Of a stretch of 64,000 bases of DNA, positions 45,690 through 54,937 are shown piece by piece. Location: contig NZ_JAGDFV010000017.1 in the NCBI RefSeq assembly GCF_017497985.1, positions 1 to 64,000 on the forward strand, in the 5' to 3' direction. Position numbers and translations under genes: made by a program. Position 1 is the first letter of the stretch. Every line of letters begins with the position of its first letter. This stretch comes from Meiothermus sp. CFH 77666. GTDB taxonomy: Bacteria > Deinococcota > Deinococci > Deinococcales > Thermaceae. A model generated the notes under the pieces. It saw only the letters and a program-made list of their open reading frames with translations. It was not told the DNA's origin and ran no database searches.

Positions 45690-48600
45690 ATGCCAGAGAC
45701 CTTACCCCAACCATCCGAGCTGGTGCTGCATCTGCTGGGCTCGCCTAGGGTGTGGTTAGGGGGACAGGGTATCACCCTGCCCACCAAAAAGCTTTTGGGA
45801 TTGGTGGCTTATCTGGCCCTCGAGGGCCCCACTCCCCGCAGCAAGCTGGCTGGGTTGTTCTGGAGTGAAAACGACGAGGAAAGTGCGCGGCGAAACCTGC
45901 GCCGGGAACTCTTCCGCCTGCGCGAGACCCCGCTCAAAGACTGTGTACAGGTAGGCAGCAACGAAGTCGGTGTGGCGAGCCCTGCGCAAACCGATGTAGC
46001 CCGGTTCCGGGCGCTGGTGGAGCAGGGCCGATATGAAGAGGCTCTCAACCTGTACCGGGGCGCTTTGCTGGAAGCGCTCGAGCTGCCCGGAGCAGACGGG
46101 TTCAGCGAGTGGCTCGCACAAGAGCGCGAGGAGCTAGGCCGCCTGTGGCAACGAACCCTCCTGTACCAGGCTGAGAACCTCGAGACCCGGGGGGACTGGC
46201 GGGGGGCGCTGGAGATTCACCTGCAACTGCTGGCCCAGGACAGCCTGCAAGAGCGCCACCAGCGCGAGGTGATGCGGCTCTATTATCTGCTGGGAGAGCG
46301 CGAGGCGGCGCTGGAGCGCTTCGAGCAGTTCAGGGGAACCCTGAGGCAGGAACTGGGCCTCGAGCCCCTACCCGAGACCCTGCACCTGGCCGAACAGATT
46401 CGCAGCGCACGGTCGGTGGAAACCAGGCCCCTTGCCGTGCAGCCCGCAGGCTCTGTCCTGCCCCTAACTGCCCCACTGGTAGGGCGCGAACAGGTCTGGC
46501 AGCAGATGGAGAGCGCCTGGGCCGATGGGCAGTGGGTGCTGCTCGGTGGCCTGGCGGGGGTGGGCAAGACCCGCTTACTGCGCGAGTTCATGCTGCACCA
46601 GGGACGGCCCCTGCTTCACCAGGGCCGCCCCACCGATGCCTGCCTGCCTTTTGCTACCCTGAGCCGAGCCATCCGCGAACAGTGGCAAACCCAGCCGAAC
46701 CCTGGGCTGGCGCCCTGGGTACGCCTCGAACTGGCCCGACTGGTGCCGGAACTGGAAGACGCTCCACCCCCACCCCTCAGGGCCCCCGACGAGCGCCTGC
46801 GCCTGTACGAAGCCTATGTGGTCTTTCTGGAAAGCGCCCTCCGAGAAACCGGCGGTTTGGTGTTCGACGACCTCCAGTACTTCGACCTGCAAAGCCTGGA
46901 GTTGCTCATGTTTGCGCTCCAGCGGCTGCACGAGCGGGGTCAGGCATATCGGTTTCTGGGGGCGTATCGCAGAGGCGAGCTTGGCCCAGAAGCAGAGCGC
47001 CTGCTCCGACAGCTACACGCCCTGGGCCCTGGTCTGGAACTCGAGCTCAAACCCCTCTCAGCGCCGCAGATGCTCGAGCTGGTGCGGCGGATGTCGGGTT
47101 CCCCCGAGGGCCAGATCTTTACCCAGAGACTTTACCGGGCTACCGCCGGCAATCCCTTTTTTCTGCTGGAAACCCTCAAAACCCTGTTCGAGTCGGGCCT
47201 GCTACGCATCAATCAGGAGGGCGGCTGGGAAACGCCGTTTGACCAGGAAACCAGCGATTATCGGGAGTTGCCCATCCCCAAAAGCGTTCGAGAGGCCGTG
47301 CTGCGCCGGGTGGAAAACCTGGGTGAAGGTGCCCGGCGGCTGCTGGAGGCTGCCTGTCTGGCCACAGATGGGTTCAGCCTGGCAACGCTGGGCGGGGCTA
47401 CCGCGCTCTCCGAGTGGGAGGCCGTAGAAGCCCTCGAGCAAACCCTGGAAGCGGCCATCCTGGAGTCCAGTCCCCACGGCTACCGGTTCGCCCATGACCT
47501 CTTTGCCGAGTCGCTGCGGGAGGCCCTTTCCCCCGAGCGCAAACGCCTCTTGCACCGCAAACTGGCAGCCAGCCTGGAACGCCTGGACGGGCCTGCTGCC
47601 CAGATTGCCGAGCACCTCGAGCGAGCCCAGGAGCCTCAGGAGGTCATCCGCTGGCGCATCCGGGCCGCCCAGACCGCCGAACGGGTGTACGCCCACCCCG
47701 AGGCCCTCGCTCAGTACCAGCGGGCCCTGGAACTGGGCCTCAGGCTCCCCGAAGCCTTTGGGGTGCACCTGGCCCTGGCCAACCTGTATCAGAACCAACT
47801 GGACTATGCCCGGGCCCAGCAGGAACTGGAACGGCTAGACGGCACCGCCCGCTCCAGCAGCGAACAGGCCGAACTGGACGTGGCCTGGGCCCGCCTCCTG
47901 TTTCACCAGGGGCGCTACGAGCAGGCCAGGAGCAAAGCCCAGGCTGCCCTGGAGCGCGCCCCCGACGGCCCCAGCCGGGTGCTGGCGCTGCGGCTTTCGG
48001 GTTCGTCGTTGTTTCGGCTGGGGGATTCTGCGGGGGCCATCCGGCACCTCGAGCAAGGCCTCGAGGCAGCCCGGCAGTACGCCTTCGAACTGATACCAAC
48101 CCTCTCTATAGACCTGGCCTATCCCCTGCTACAACAGGGCCAGACCGAGCAGGCCCGGCAGCAGGTGGAGCAGGCCCTGCGGCTCACCCAGCCCTGGCAG
48201 CGCGACCACGCCCTGGCCCTCAATGCGCGGGCCCGGCTGGAACTGGCCACCAACCAGACCGAACAGGCCGGGCAGACCCTGGGCCAGGCCCTCGAGGTGG
48301 CCTACCGGCTCCAGGACGAAACCCTGGCCTTCGCCTTCCTGACCAACCTGCTGCGGGTGCAGCTCGAGGCCGGGGCCCTGCCCGAAGCCCGTGACCACCT
48401 GCTGGAAGCCGAGACCCGTTTCAAAAACGCCCACCCCCGTACCCAGAGCACCCTCAAGCGCCGCCTGGCCGAGGTGGAGTACCTTTCGGGCCACCTGGGG
48501 GCTGCCCTCCGCGCGTTGCAGGCGGCCATCGCCATGGCCGATGCCCTGGGTGAGCGCGACCAGCAGGTGAGCCTGCGGGCCCTCCAGGCCACCTGGCTGG

Positions 48601-49154
48601 GCTATCTGGGGGCCTTGCCCCAGGGCTGGGAGGTTTGCGCGGCCCTAAAGCAGCTCCAACCCGAGTCCCCCCAGCTTCGCACCACCCAGGCCCTGCTCTA
48701 CCTGCTGGAAGGCCGCCTCTCCGCCGCTCAGGCTCTGCTCGAGCCGCTTCAGGCAGAGCCCCCAAGCCTGCCCGAGGCCCAGGCTACGGTCTCTTGTTAC
48801 CTGGGCCTGCTGGCCAACCGCCAGAAAGAGCCCGAAAAAGCCCTGGCCCTGGCCCAGACCCGCTACCCCAGCGGGGCCCTGCAAGCCCTGAACCTGGCGG
48901 TGCGCCTCGAGGCCACCCGCCAGCTCGGCCAACCGCTGGAGCCCTTGCTCCTGGAGGCCCAGGCGCTGTTGGCTTCCGGCAAAGCCCCCCCGCTGGAGGG
49001 GCTCGAGCTGCGTCGCGTTTTGTTAGAAACCCTTCCAAACAGCCCATTGCGCCGGGAGACCCAGCAGAGCGTACAGGCCCTGGCCGCAACGCTCGAGGGC
49101 TACCTCGAGCTCAAGCAGACCTTCTTGCAAAGGCAGCGAGACGGGCTCCGATAA
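45690..49154 (+). CDS. Large BTAD/SARP-type transcriptional regulator with AAA and TPR regions
   Basis: 1154 aa. An OmpR-like winged helix lies at about 10-95 (TKKLLGLVAYLALEGPTPRS, ARRNLRRELFRLRE), then a BTAD domain at about 100-240. A STAND-type ATPase follows at about 255-540, with Walker A LAGVGKTRLL near 290 and Walker B LVFDDLQYFD near 390. The C-terminal 500 residues are TPR-like helices. No LuxR HTH is present at the end, so DNA binding should be by the N-terminal domain. BTAD/SARP proteins bind direct heptamer repeats with 11-bp phasing, and such repeats lie just downstream, before the protease gene. It probably controls that gene in response to an unknown ligand. Confidence 0.88.
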   Translation: MPETLPQPSELVLHLLGSPRVWLGGQGITLPTKKLLGLVAYLALEGPTPRSKLAGLFWSENDEESARRNLRRELFRLRETPLKDCVQVGSNEVGVASPAQTDVARFRALVEQGRYEEALNLYRGALLEALELPGADGFSEWLAQEREELGRLWQRTLLYQAENLETRGDWRGALEIHLQLLAQDSLQERHQREVMRLYYLLGEREAALERFEQFRGTLRQELGLEPLPETLHLAEQIRSARSVETRPLAVQPAGSVLPLTAPLVGREQVWQQMESAWADGQWVLLGGLAGVGKTRLLREFMLHQGRPLLHQGRPTDACLPFATLSRAIREQWQTQPNPGLAPWVRLELARLVPELEDAPPPPLRAPDERLRLYEAYVVFLESALRETGGLVFDDLQYFDLQSLELLMFALQRLHERGQAYRFLGAYRRGELGPEAERLLRQLHALGPGLELELKPLSAPQMLELVRRMSGSPEGQIFTQRLYRATAGNPFFLLETLKTLFESGLLRINQEGGWETPFDQETSDYRELPIPKSVREAVLRRVENLGEGARRLLEAACLATDGFSLATLGGATALSEWEAVEALEQTLEAAILESSPHGYRFAHDLFAESLREALSPERKRLLHRKLAASLERLDGPAAQIAEHLERAQEPQEVIRWRIRAAQTAERVYAHPEALAQYQRALELGLRLPEAFGVHLALANLYQNQLDYARAQQELERLDGTARSSSEQAELDVAWARLLFHQGRYEQARSKAQAALERAPDGPSRVLALRLSGSSLFRLGDSAGAIRHLEQGLEAARQYAFELIPTLSIDLAYPLLQQGQTEQARQQVEQALRLTQPWQRDHALALNARARLELATNQTEQAGQTLGQALEVAYRLQDETLAFAFLTNLLRVQLEAGALPEARDHLLEAETRFKNAHPRTQSTLKRRLAEVEYLSGHLGAALRALQAAIAMADALGERDQQVSLRALQATWLGYLGALPQGWEVCAALKQLQPESPQLRTTQALLYLLEGRLSAAQALLEPLQAEPPSLPEAQATVSCYLGLLANRQKEPEKALALAQTRYPSGALQALNLAVRLEATRQLGQPLEPLLLEAQALLASGKAPPLEGLELRRVLLETLPNSPLRRETQQSVQALAATLEGYLELKQTFLQRQRDGLR

Positions 49155-49215
49155 ACAAGCAGCCCACAAATGGCTGGGCAGCTCAACCCAGCCCCCAAGT
49201 CCCCCATCACAAACT

Positions 49216-49289
49216 TTGCAACACCCGTAGGGATTGCCTTGCAACGCCTTTGCAACGCTCGCTTTCCTAGCCTTGGCTCACGGTGCAAC
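49216..49289 (+). promoter_or_regulatory. Candidate BTAD/SARP operator: phased TTGCAAC heptamers
   Basis: TTGCAAC occurs at 49216, 49239 and 49250, and GTGCAAC at 49283. The offsets are 23, 11 and 33 bp, so the last three are on an 11-bp register. The pair at 49239 and 49250 extends to TTGCAACGC. SARP-family sites in actinomycetes have this 7-bp, 11-bp-period form. A weak -10-like TAGCCT lies at 49268-49273. Confidence 0.55.
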
Positions 49290-49315
49290 CCATACACCGT
49301 AGCAAGGGGGAACCC

Positions 49316-51844
49316 ATGACTTTTGCCAGAAGATTGTCACTGTTTACTTTGACGGGCCTGTTGCTGGCCTGTTCGGGGGGTGGGGGCGAAAAAGTGTTCA
49401 CCCCGGAAAACGCCCATGGCAGCCCCCCTCCGGCTGGAGCCCAACTGGTCAGTCCGGAGGAGTTCCGGCAACTGAGCCAAGACCCCGATTTCCGCTGGGA
49501 GTCCCAGGCGGCCCGCCAGGCCCGTGAGAAGAAGGCCGAGGATCAGTTCAAAGCCGACCAGGTCAGCATCCAGAACCTGGTACGACAACGCCCCAGTTTG
49601 GGTGTTTTTCTCAAAGAGCCCGACCTGAGCGACCCCAACATCAAGAAGCTAGCAGGGGACAACTACCTGATCACCCTTACCAACAACGCCGGCCAGAGCG
49701 AAAGTGTGATTACCATGGGGCCGCGCGCCAAGCTCCGCGATCTGCTGGCCGCACATGAGCGCTATATGCGGGTAGACAATCAGCTGGGGCTGTACACAGA
49801 GGCTTACGATAGCCTGCCCGATGACCTCAAGACTGGGCTGCCCACCCCGGCCTCACTCTCCGGCAAAAGTTTTGCGGAGATTCGCACCGCGCTGGCCCAG
49901 CTCGAGCAGAAGCTCGAGGGGCAGGTAGCAGCGCTGGAAGAACGGGCGCTCCGGGCAGCCCAGCAACGCCTGGGGATAAGCGCTCAGGCCGACCCCTACC
50001 AGCCCCCCAATTTCCCCACCAGCCCTGCCAACGAGGAGCGCTCCGGCCTGGGCAGTGACCGCATCGGCAGGCAGTGCGACTATCGGGCCAGTGGCCTGTA
50101 CAAGAACCTGCACTGGCCACTCAAGTACTTCACCACCAGCACCAAGAACCAGGGCCGCCGTGGCTCTTGTACTGGCTTTGCCCTGACCTCAGCAGCTGAA
50201 ACTCTTGTAGCTGTTCGCGACGGGAGGTGGGTCAACCTCTCGGAGCAGTTCCTTTACAACAGGATCAAGACCGTCTGGGATGCCGACGACTACGATGAAG
50301 GCGCACCCACCGCCGACGTAGCCGAGAAGTTTAGCGAGAGTGGCTACCGCCTGCCATTTGAAGATCAGTGGAACTACAACCCCTCCCTAAAGCGGAAAGA
50401 CGATGATGCCGCCGATGAAGAAGCGGATTACATCGGATCCTGCCTGGACTACAACGAGCGCTGCTCCAATACCACCCATCAAAGCCAGTTCCTGTGTACC
50501 CAGGTTGGCGGGAACTACTACTGCGGCAGCAGACCCCCCAGCAACAACGAGGGCTTCAAAATGAGCAGCTCGTATCTGCTATGGGAGAACGGCGACGACC
50601 TTCCCCTCAACACCATCCGCAACCTCCTGGCAGCCGGACGGCCCATGGTGGTGGCCCTGGAGGTCACTAGAGGGATGGATGATCTAGATTCGAACGGCTT
50701 CCTTTGGGACCATCGCGACAATGTGCTGGGTGGCCATGCCATCCATCTGGTGGGCTACCTCTCGAACAGCAAAATCCAGGAGAAGCTCTTCAATGCACCC
50801 AGTGGGCAGGGGGGCGGATACTTTATCCTGAAGAATTCCTGGGGCCGGTGCTATGGCGATGGTGGACTGGTCTACGTCTCGGTGAAATGGGCCAGGGACT
50901 TCTTCAAGAACATCACCGTCTTCAGCGCCTCCAGATCCAACATCTTCAAGAACCGCCCACCCAGCATCAGCATCACCACACCAGCCGATGGGGCTAGCTT
51001 CCCCTACAAGCAGTCCGTTACCTACAGCGCTTCTGTCACCGACCCCGATGGGGAAACACCCGCCGTCACCTGGACTTCCAGCCAGGACGGTGAACTGGGC
51101 AGTGGTAACAACGTGACGGCCCGCTTTAACTCCCCCGGGCTCCACACCATTACTGTCACCGCCCGCGATGCGCTGGGCTTTACGGCTTCGGCCTCCATCA
51201 CCGTGCGCGGAACCAACCTGCCCCCCACCGCCGAAATCATCAGCCCCAACACCACCACCGCCCTGGTCGGACAAACCCTGTTGTTCCGAGGCCGGGGCCT
51301 GGACAGCGACGGGGCCTTCCCGGTAGAGCTGCCCTGTAGCAGCCTCACCTGGAGCAGCAGCAACAGCGCCGATACCCTGGGGAGCGGCTGTGAATTCACG
51401 GCCAGCTTTGCCAGCGCTGGCACCCGTACCATCACCTTGCGGGCCACCGACCCCTACGGAGCCCAGGGAAGTGCAACCCGCACCTTCACTGTGAACAATC
51501 CGCCCCCCAGCGGCCCGCCGGTGGTGACTATCCTTAACCCCAAGGATAACGATTCCTTCCTGGCCAACAATAACATCCGGCTTACCTACAGCCTGACCGA
51601 CCCCGGCGGCGGGCCAGGTAGCCAGTACACGGTGGTCTGGCGGCTCATCTACGGCAGCCAGAGCTGGACCATTGTGCCCAAGACCTGCACCCTGAACCAG
51701 ATTCCTTTCCCCTGCTTCACTCCTGCCGACTACGGTATCAACAACAACGGGGTCAAGCTCATGCAACTCCGGCTTTCCATCACCGACCCCGAGAACCTGA
51801 CCGGCACCGACCAGGTCAACATCAGCATTGGGCAAGTGCAGTAG
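49316..51844 (+). CDS. Lipoprotein papain-like (C1) protease with Ig-like repeats
   Basis: 842 aa. A lipoprotein signal (RLSLFTLTGLLLACSGGGG, lipobox LLAC) is followed by a helical pro-like region to about residue 250. The C1A peptidase domain has the active Cys in NQGRRGSCTGFALTSAAET, the His in NVLGGHAIHLVGY and the Asn in FILKNSWGRCYGDGG. After it come two or three Ig/PKD-like beta domains (DPDGETPAVTWTSSQDG, DALGFTASASITV, DPYGAQGSATRTFTV), typical of cell-surface proteins. ATG 49316 follows AAGGGGG. It is probably exported, lipid-anchored and self-processing. CTCGAG sites are rare, seen only near 49905-49920. Confidence 0.9.
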   Translation: MTFARRLSLFTLTGLLLACSGGGGEKVFTPENAHGSPPPAGAQLVSPEEFRQLSQDPDFRWESQAARQAREKKAEDQFKADQVSIQNLVRQRPSLGVFLKEPDLSDPNIKKLAGDNYLITLTNNAGQSESVITMGPRAKLRDLLAAHERYMRVDNQLGLYTEAYDSLPDDLKTGLPTPASLSGKSFAEIRTALAQLEQKLEGQVAALEERALRAAQQRLGISAQADPYQPPNFPTSPANEERSGLGSDRIGRQCDYRASGLYKNLHWPLKYFTTSTKNQGRRGSCTGFALTSAAETLVAVRDGRWVNLSEQFLYNRIKTVWDADDYDEGAPTADVAEKFSESGYRLPFEDQWNYNPSLKRKDDDAADEEADYIGSCLDYNERCSNTTHQSQFLCTQVGGNYYCGSRPPSNNEGFKMSSSYLLWENGDDLPLNTIRNLLAAGRPMVVALEVTRGMDDLDSNGFLWDHRDNVLGGHAIHLVGYLSNSKIQEKLFNAPSGQGGGYFILKNSWGRCYGDGGLVYVSVKWARDFFKNITVFSASRSNIFKNRPPSISITTPADGASFPYKQSVTYSASVTDPDGETPAVTWTSSQDGELGSGNNVTARFNSPGLHTITVTARDALGFTASASITVRGTNLPPTAEIISPNTTTALVGQTLLFRGRGLDSDGAFPVELPCSSLTWSSSNSADTLGSGCEFTASFASAGTRTITLRATDPYGAQGSATRTFTVNNPPPSGPPVVTILNPKDNDSFLANNNIRLTYSLTDPGGGPGSQYTVVWRLIYGSQSWTIVPKTCTLNQIPFPCFTPADYGINNNGVKLMQLRLSITDPENLTGTDQVNISIGQVQ

Positions 51845-51856
51845 AAAGGAAGCGAG

Positions 51857-52000
51857 ATGCGCACCATGGGGCGGGCTTTTGGCGGTTTGGGCGGGTTCAT
51901 GCTGCTGCTGGTGGGGCAGCGGGTTCCGGTGGCCTACCTGCCGGACGACCCGGCCCGCACCACCACCGTTCACTGGGCCAAGGTTCCTACCCGAGGTTGA
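51857..52000 (+). CDS. Small hydrophobic peptide gene after the protease
   Basis: 47 aa: MRTMGRAFGGLGGFMLLLVG then QRVPVAYLPDDPARTTTVHW and a short tail. One short hydrophobic stretch could be a membrane segment or signal. AGGA lies 8 nt before the ATG, and the gene starts 12 bp after the protease stop, so co-expression is likely. No family is recognised. Confidence 0.5.
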   Translation: MRTMGRAFGGLGGFMLLLVGQRVPVAYLPDDPARTTTVHWAKVPTRG

Positions 52001-52012
52001 AGAAGAACCCCT

Positions 52013-52213
52013 ATGAAACCTACCCGACCCACCGCTCCCCATCTGCTGCGGGAATACCGGCTCTGGGTCTACCTCGAGACCCAGAGCCAGCCCTGGCACG
52101 CCACCCTGGAAAAAACCGACCTCTCCGAGCGCCTCGAGTTCGACTCCCCCCTGGAGCTGGCCCGGCATCTGGCCAGCCTCACCAACCCTGTTCCCAGGGG
52201 GCGTTTACGGTAG
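52013..52213 (+). CDS. Small hypothetical protein, third gene of the protease cluster
   Basis: 66 aa, soluble and charged (HLLREYRLWVYLETQSQPWH, FDSPLELARHLASL). It starts 12 bp after the preceding small gene and has a weak purine-rich site (AAGAAGAA) upstream. The C-terminal part reads as a short helix. No function can be assigned. Confidence 0.55.
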   Translation: MKPTRPTAPHLLREYRLWVYLETQSQPWHATLEKTDLSERLEFDSPLELARHLASLTNPVPRGRLR

Positions 52214-52226
52214 TTCGGTCAGGAAC

Positions 52227-52574
52227 TCATTTGCGGGCATACTCGAGGTGTAGCGCAAGCGCCACCCGGCCAATCAGCTCGATGGGCAAAGGCTGATCGT
52301 GCGGGAACGACAGGTTGCCCTTCGCACCCCGGTAGGGCGCAAGCTCCCGCATGAGGGCTGCATCCTGGGTAACGGGTGGATAGATGCCGATGTGCTTCTG
52401 GAAGGCCGCAAAGTAGAAGAATATCCGCCCATCTCGGAAGGCTGGCATCTGGTAGCCAATGCAACGGGCGACCCCCGGCAGCAAGGCCTCGACCCTGGCC
52501 TGGATGGCCTCGAGCCGCTGCCGGGCCGCCGGAGAAACCGTGTTGAAATAGGCTTCGTGCGAGGAGAGTGCCAT
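52227..52574 (-). CDS. DUF1801 / YdhG-like protein
   Basis: 115 aa of the DUF1801 (iron-chaperone-like YdhG/Fra) fold. Conserved features are RIGYQ-type CIGYQMPAF, the IFFYFAAFQKHIGIYP core and the C-terminal KGNLSFPHDQPLPIELI. A frataxin-like fold has been proposed for relatives; the role here is unknown. It is convergent with the small genes of the protease cluster. Confidence 0.8.
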   Translation of the reverse strand: MALSSHEAYFNTVSPAARQRLEAIQARVEALLPGVARCIGYQMPAFRDGRIFFYFAAFQKHIGIYPPVTQDAALMRELAPYRGAKGNLSFPHDQPLPIELIGRVALALHLEYARK

Positions 52575-52627
52575 GTTGCAGTATTGTATCCTCCGCCAGA
52601 AACATACTCCCTCTCAGCCCTCCTGCG

Positions 52628-53725
52628 TCAGTGACCTCCAAGCAACGCCCGCGCTACCCCCGCCACCGACGGCTCTGGGTCTTGCAATAGCGGAATAACC
52701 GAGTCCAGATCGCCCAGGCGGGCCAGGGCCTCGGCGGCTGTAGCCCGCACCAGGGGGTTGACATCGCGGGCCCCCTGGCACACCAGGGGGAGGTAGTCGG
52801 GGTTGCCCAGATTGGCCAGCACCACCAGGGCATTGCGGGCCATGCGGGTGCGGCCGGGGCGCAGAAAAACCGTTCCGGCATACTTGCGCTCAAAGGCTTT
52901 GGAGGAGAGGTAAAAAAAGTCCTCCAGGTTGGGGTAGGCCAGCTCGGGCTCGGGCACAAAACCTTGCCAGAAGGCCCGGGCTTTGCGGTTCCAGGGGCAC
53001 ACCTCCTGGCAGATGTCGCAGCCAAACAGCCAATCTCCAATCCCCTCCCACATCGAGGGTGGAATCAGGCCCCGGTGTTCGATGGTCCAGTAGCTGATAC
53101 AGCGCCTCGAGTCCAGCGTTCCATCGCCCAGTAGCGCCCCGGTAGGACAGCCCGCTACACAGCGCCGACAGGTGCCGCAGCGGTTGGGGTAAAGCGCCTG
53201 TTCTACTGGAGCAGGAAGGGAGGTGAGCAGCACGGCCAGGGTGAGGTAAGTGCCTTCGCCCATCCGCATCAGCATGGCGTTGCGCCCGATCCAGCCCAGG
53301 CCGCCCAGCGCGGCGTAGGAGCGCTCGGAGAGGGGGCCGGTGTCCACGTAGCCCTTAGCTCGCAGGCCCAGGCTCTGGGCGAGGCGCTCGAGGTCTTGCA
53401 AGTAAGGCTGAAGCAGCAGGTGGTAGTCCCGCACCCAGGCGTAGCGGGCCACCCGGCCCAGCCGAATGCCGCCGGGGGGGCGCTGGGGTGGCGGGTAGGC
53501 ATGAGGGACTGCTAACACCAGCACACTCCTTGCCCAGCTTAATCGGCTGCTGGGGTTGAGTCGGGTACTCAGATTTTGGCTCAGATAGGCCATTTCGGCC
53601 TGCCGACCCCCGGCAAGCCAAGCCTGGTAACGGGCTTGGGTATCGTGCGGCAATTCCACCCCCGCCCAGGCCGTCAGAAAGCCCTGCTGCTGCGCGGCCT
53701 GGGTCAGGATTTCCGCCGCATTCAC
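52628..53725 (-). CDS. queG: Epoxyqueuosine reductase
   Basis: A 365-aa cobalamin-dependent iron-sulfur enzyme for the last step of queuosine synthesis in tRNA. Two 4Fe-4S motifs are clear: CGTCRRCVAGCPTG and CDICQEVCPWN. GPLSERSYAALGGLGWIGRN is the family signature. A HEAT-like repeat tail follows (DVNPLVRATAAEALARLGDL), as in the longer QueG proteins. GTG 53725 is chosen because the frame upstream runs into sequence antisense to a regulator remnant. The start codon is weakly preceded by a purine-rich site. Confidence 0.92.
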   Translation of the reverse strand: MNAAEILTQAAQQQGFLTAWAGVELPHDTQARYQAWLAGGRQAEMAYLSQNLSTRLNPSSRLSWARSVLVLAVPHAYPPPQRPPGGIRLGRVARYAWVRDYHLLLQPYLQDLERLAQSLGLRAKGYVDTGPLSERSYAALGGLGWIGRNAMLMRMGEGTYLTLAVLLTSLPAPVEQALYPNRCGTCRRCVAGCPTGALLGDGTLDSRRCISYWTIEHRGLIPPSMWEGIGDWLFGCDICQEVCPWNRKARAFWQGFVPEPELAYPNLEDFFYLSSKAFERKYAGTVFLRPGRTRMARNALVVLANLGNPDYLPLVCQGARDVNPLVRATAAEALARLGDLDSVIPLLQDPEPSVAGVARALLGGH

Positions 53726-53734
53726 ACCCTGATT

Positions 53735-54028
53735 GTGCAGGGTTCGGTAAGGCAATACAAGGCTGGGTTTCTGTCCGGGCTCGAGTTCCGCCTGCTGCAC
53801 ACCTTCATGCGCCAGCCCGAACGGGAGCTTTTCAAGCAGGTGCTGCTCGATCAGGTCTGGGGCACCGACTTCTTTGGCGATGCCAACATCGTGGAGGTCT
53901 ACGTCAAACCACTGCGGCAGAAACTCGAGGCCCTGGTCGAACCCCGCCTAATCCAGATCCTGCGGGGAAAAAGCCCCATTGGATATGCCCCAGGGAGCAG
54001 GTTGCATTTTTATTCACCCGAGTCATAG
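53735..54028 (+). pseudogene. OmpR/PhoB-type DNA-binding domain remnant
   Basis: About 97 aa that match only the C-terminal winged helix of response regulators: LSGLEFRLLHTFMRQPEREL, LLDQVWGTDFFGDANIVEVY and VKPLRQKLE. No receiver domain precedes it; upstream DNA is the 5' end of queG on the other strand. The wHTH itself appears intact. It may be a decayed two-component regulator or a stand-alone DNA-binding protein started at GTG 53735. No histidine kinase is nearby. Confidence 0.6.
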
Positions 54029-54105
54029 ACTCGAGGCACTCGAGCATTGCCTGAACACAATCCCGTTTGGCGGGTGCTTGAGGTTATCAGCAGGGAGGTT
54101 ACTTT

Positions 54106-54924
54106 ATGTGCGCACCGTGTGTGATGGGTCTGGTGGAAAAAAGCCTCAGCCGTCGGGAACTTTTGGGTGTGGCGGTCGGCATGGCTGCGGTAGCGGCCAG
54201 CAGCGCGCAGGCCCAGAGCCAGGTGGCCGGCAAAGCCTTCAGCAACGTGGCTGATCTGACCCACCTGGTCTCGCCCAGCTTCCCCATGTTCCCCGGCGCC
54301 AGCCCCATGAAAATCCGCGAGGTAGTGACGGTCAAGAAGGATGGCTACTACGGCAACACCCTGGAAATCTGGGAGCACACCGGCACCCACATGGACGCCC
54401 CCGCCCATTTTGTAGATGGCGCCGCCACCGCAGATGCGCTTCCGGTGAACCGGCTGATTGCCCCCCTGGCGGTTATCAACATCAAGGCCAAGGCCGACCG
54501 CAACCCCGACGCCGAGGTTACGGTAGACGACATCCTGGCCTGGGAGCGCAGCCACGGGCGGCTACCCAATGGGGCCTTTGTGGCCATGTACTCGGGCTGG
54601 GACAGCCGCGTGAACGACGCCAAAGCCTTCGTCAATCTGGATGCTTCAAATGTTCAGCACTATCCTGGCTTTAGCCCATCTGCAGCAGAATTTTTAGTGA
54701 GAGAGCGAAACATTGTGGGGGTGGGAGTAGACACCCTGTCGCTCGACTTTGGCGCTTCCAAGGATTTCAAAAGCCATGTAACCCTGCTGGGTGCTGGCAA
54801 GTACGGCCTCGAGAACCTGGCCAACCTGGCCTCCGTGCGCCCCAGTGGGGCCATGATTATTGTGGGTGGGCCCAAGCACAAGGGGGCCTCGGGCGGGCCT
54901 AGCCGTGTGATGGCAATCTGGTAA
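54106..54924 (+). CDS. Secreted cyclase-family metal hydrolase (kynurenine formamidase-like)
   Basis: 272 aa. The N-terminus has a Tat-type signal (SRRELLGVAVGMAAVAASSAQAQ), so the folded enzyme is probably exported. The cyclase-family metal motif HTGTHMDAPAHF lies near residue 90, and the later GVGVDTLSLDFG and HVTLLGAGKYGLENL also fit. Relatives hydrolyse N-formylkynurenine or other small amides and esters; the substrate is uncertain. GGGAGG lies 7-8 nt before the ATG. Confidence 0.88.
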   Translation: MCAPCVMGLVEKSLSRRELLGVAVGMAAVAASSAQAQSQVAGKAFSNVADLTHLVSPSFPMFPGASPMKIREVVTVKKDGYYGNTLEIWEHTGTHMDAPAHFVDGAATADALPVNRLIAPLAVINIKAKADRNPDAEVTVDDILAWERSHGRLPNGAFVAMYSGWDSRVNDAKAFVNLDASNVQHYPGFSPSAAEFLVRERNIVGVGVDTLSLDFGASKDFKSHVTLLGAGKYGLENLANLASVRPSGAMIIVGGPKHKGASGGPSRVMAIW

Positions 54925-54937
54925 ACCGGCTGTTTTT

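Noticed and set aside
50684-52168. 494-codon minus-strand frame antisense to the protease gene
   Set aside because: The plus-strand protease has intact catalytic motifs; the antisense translation is Gly/Val-rich with no motif.
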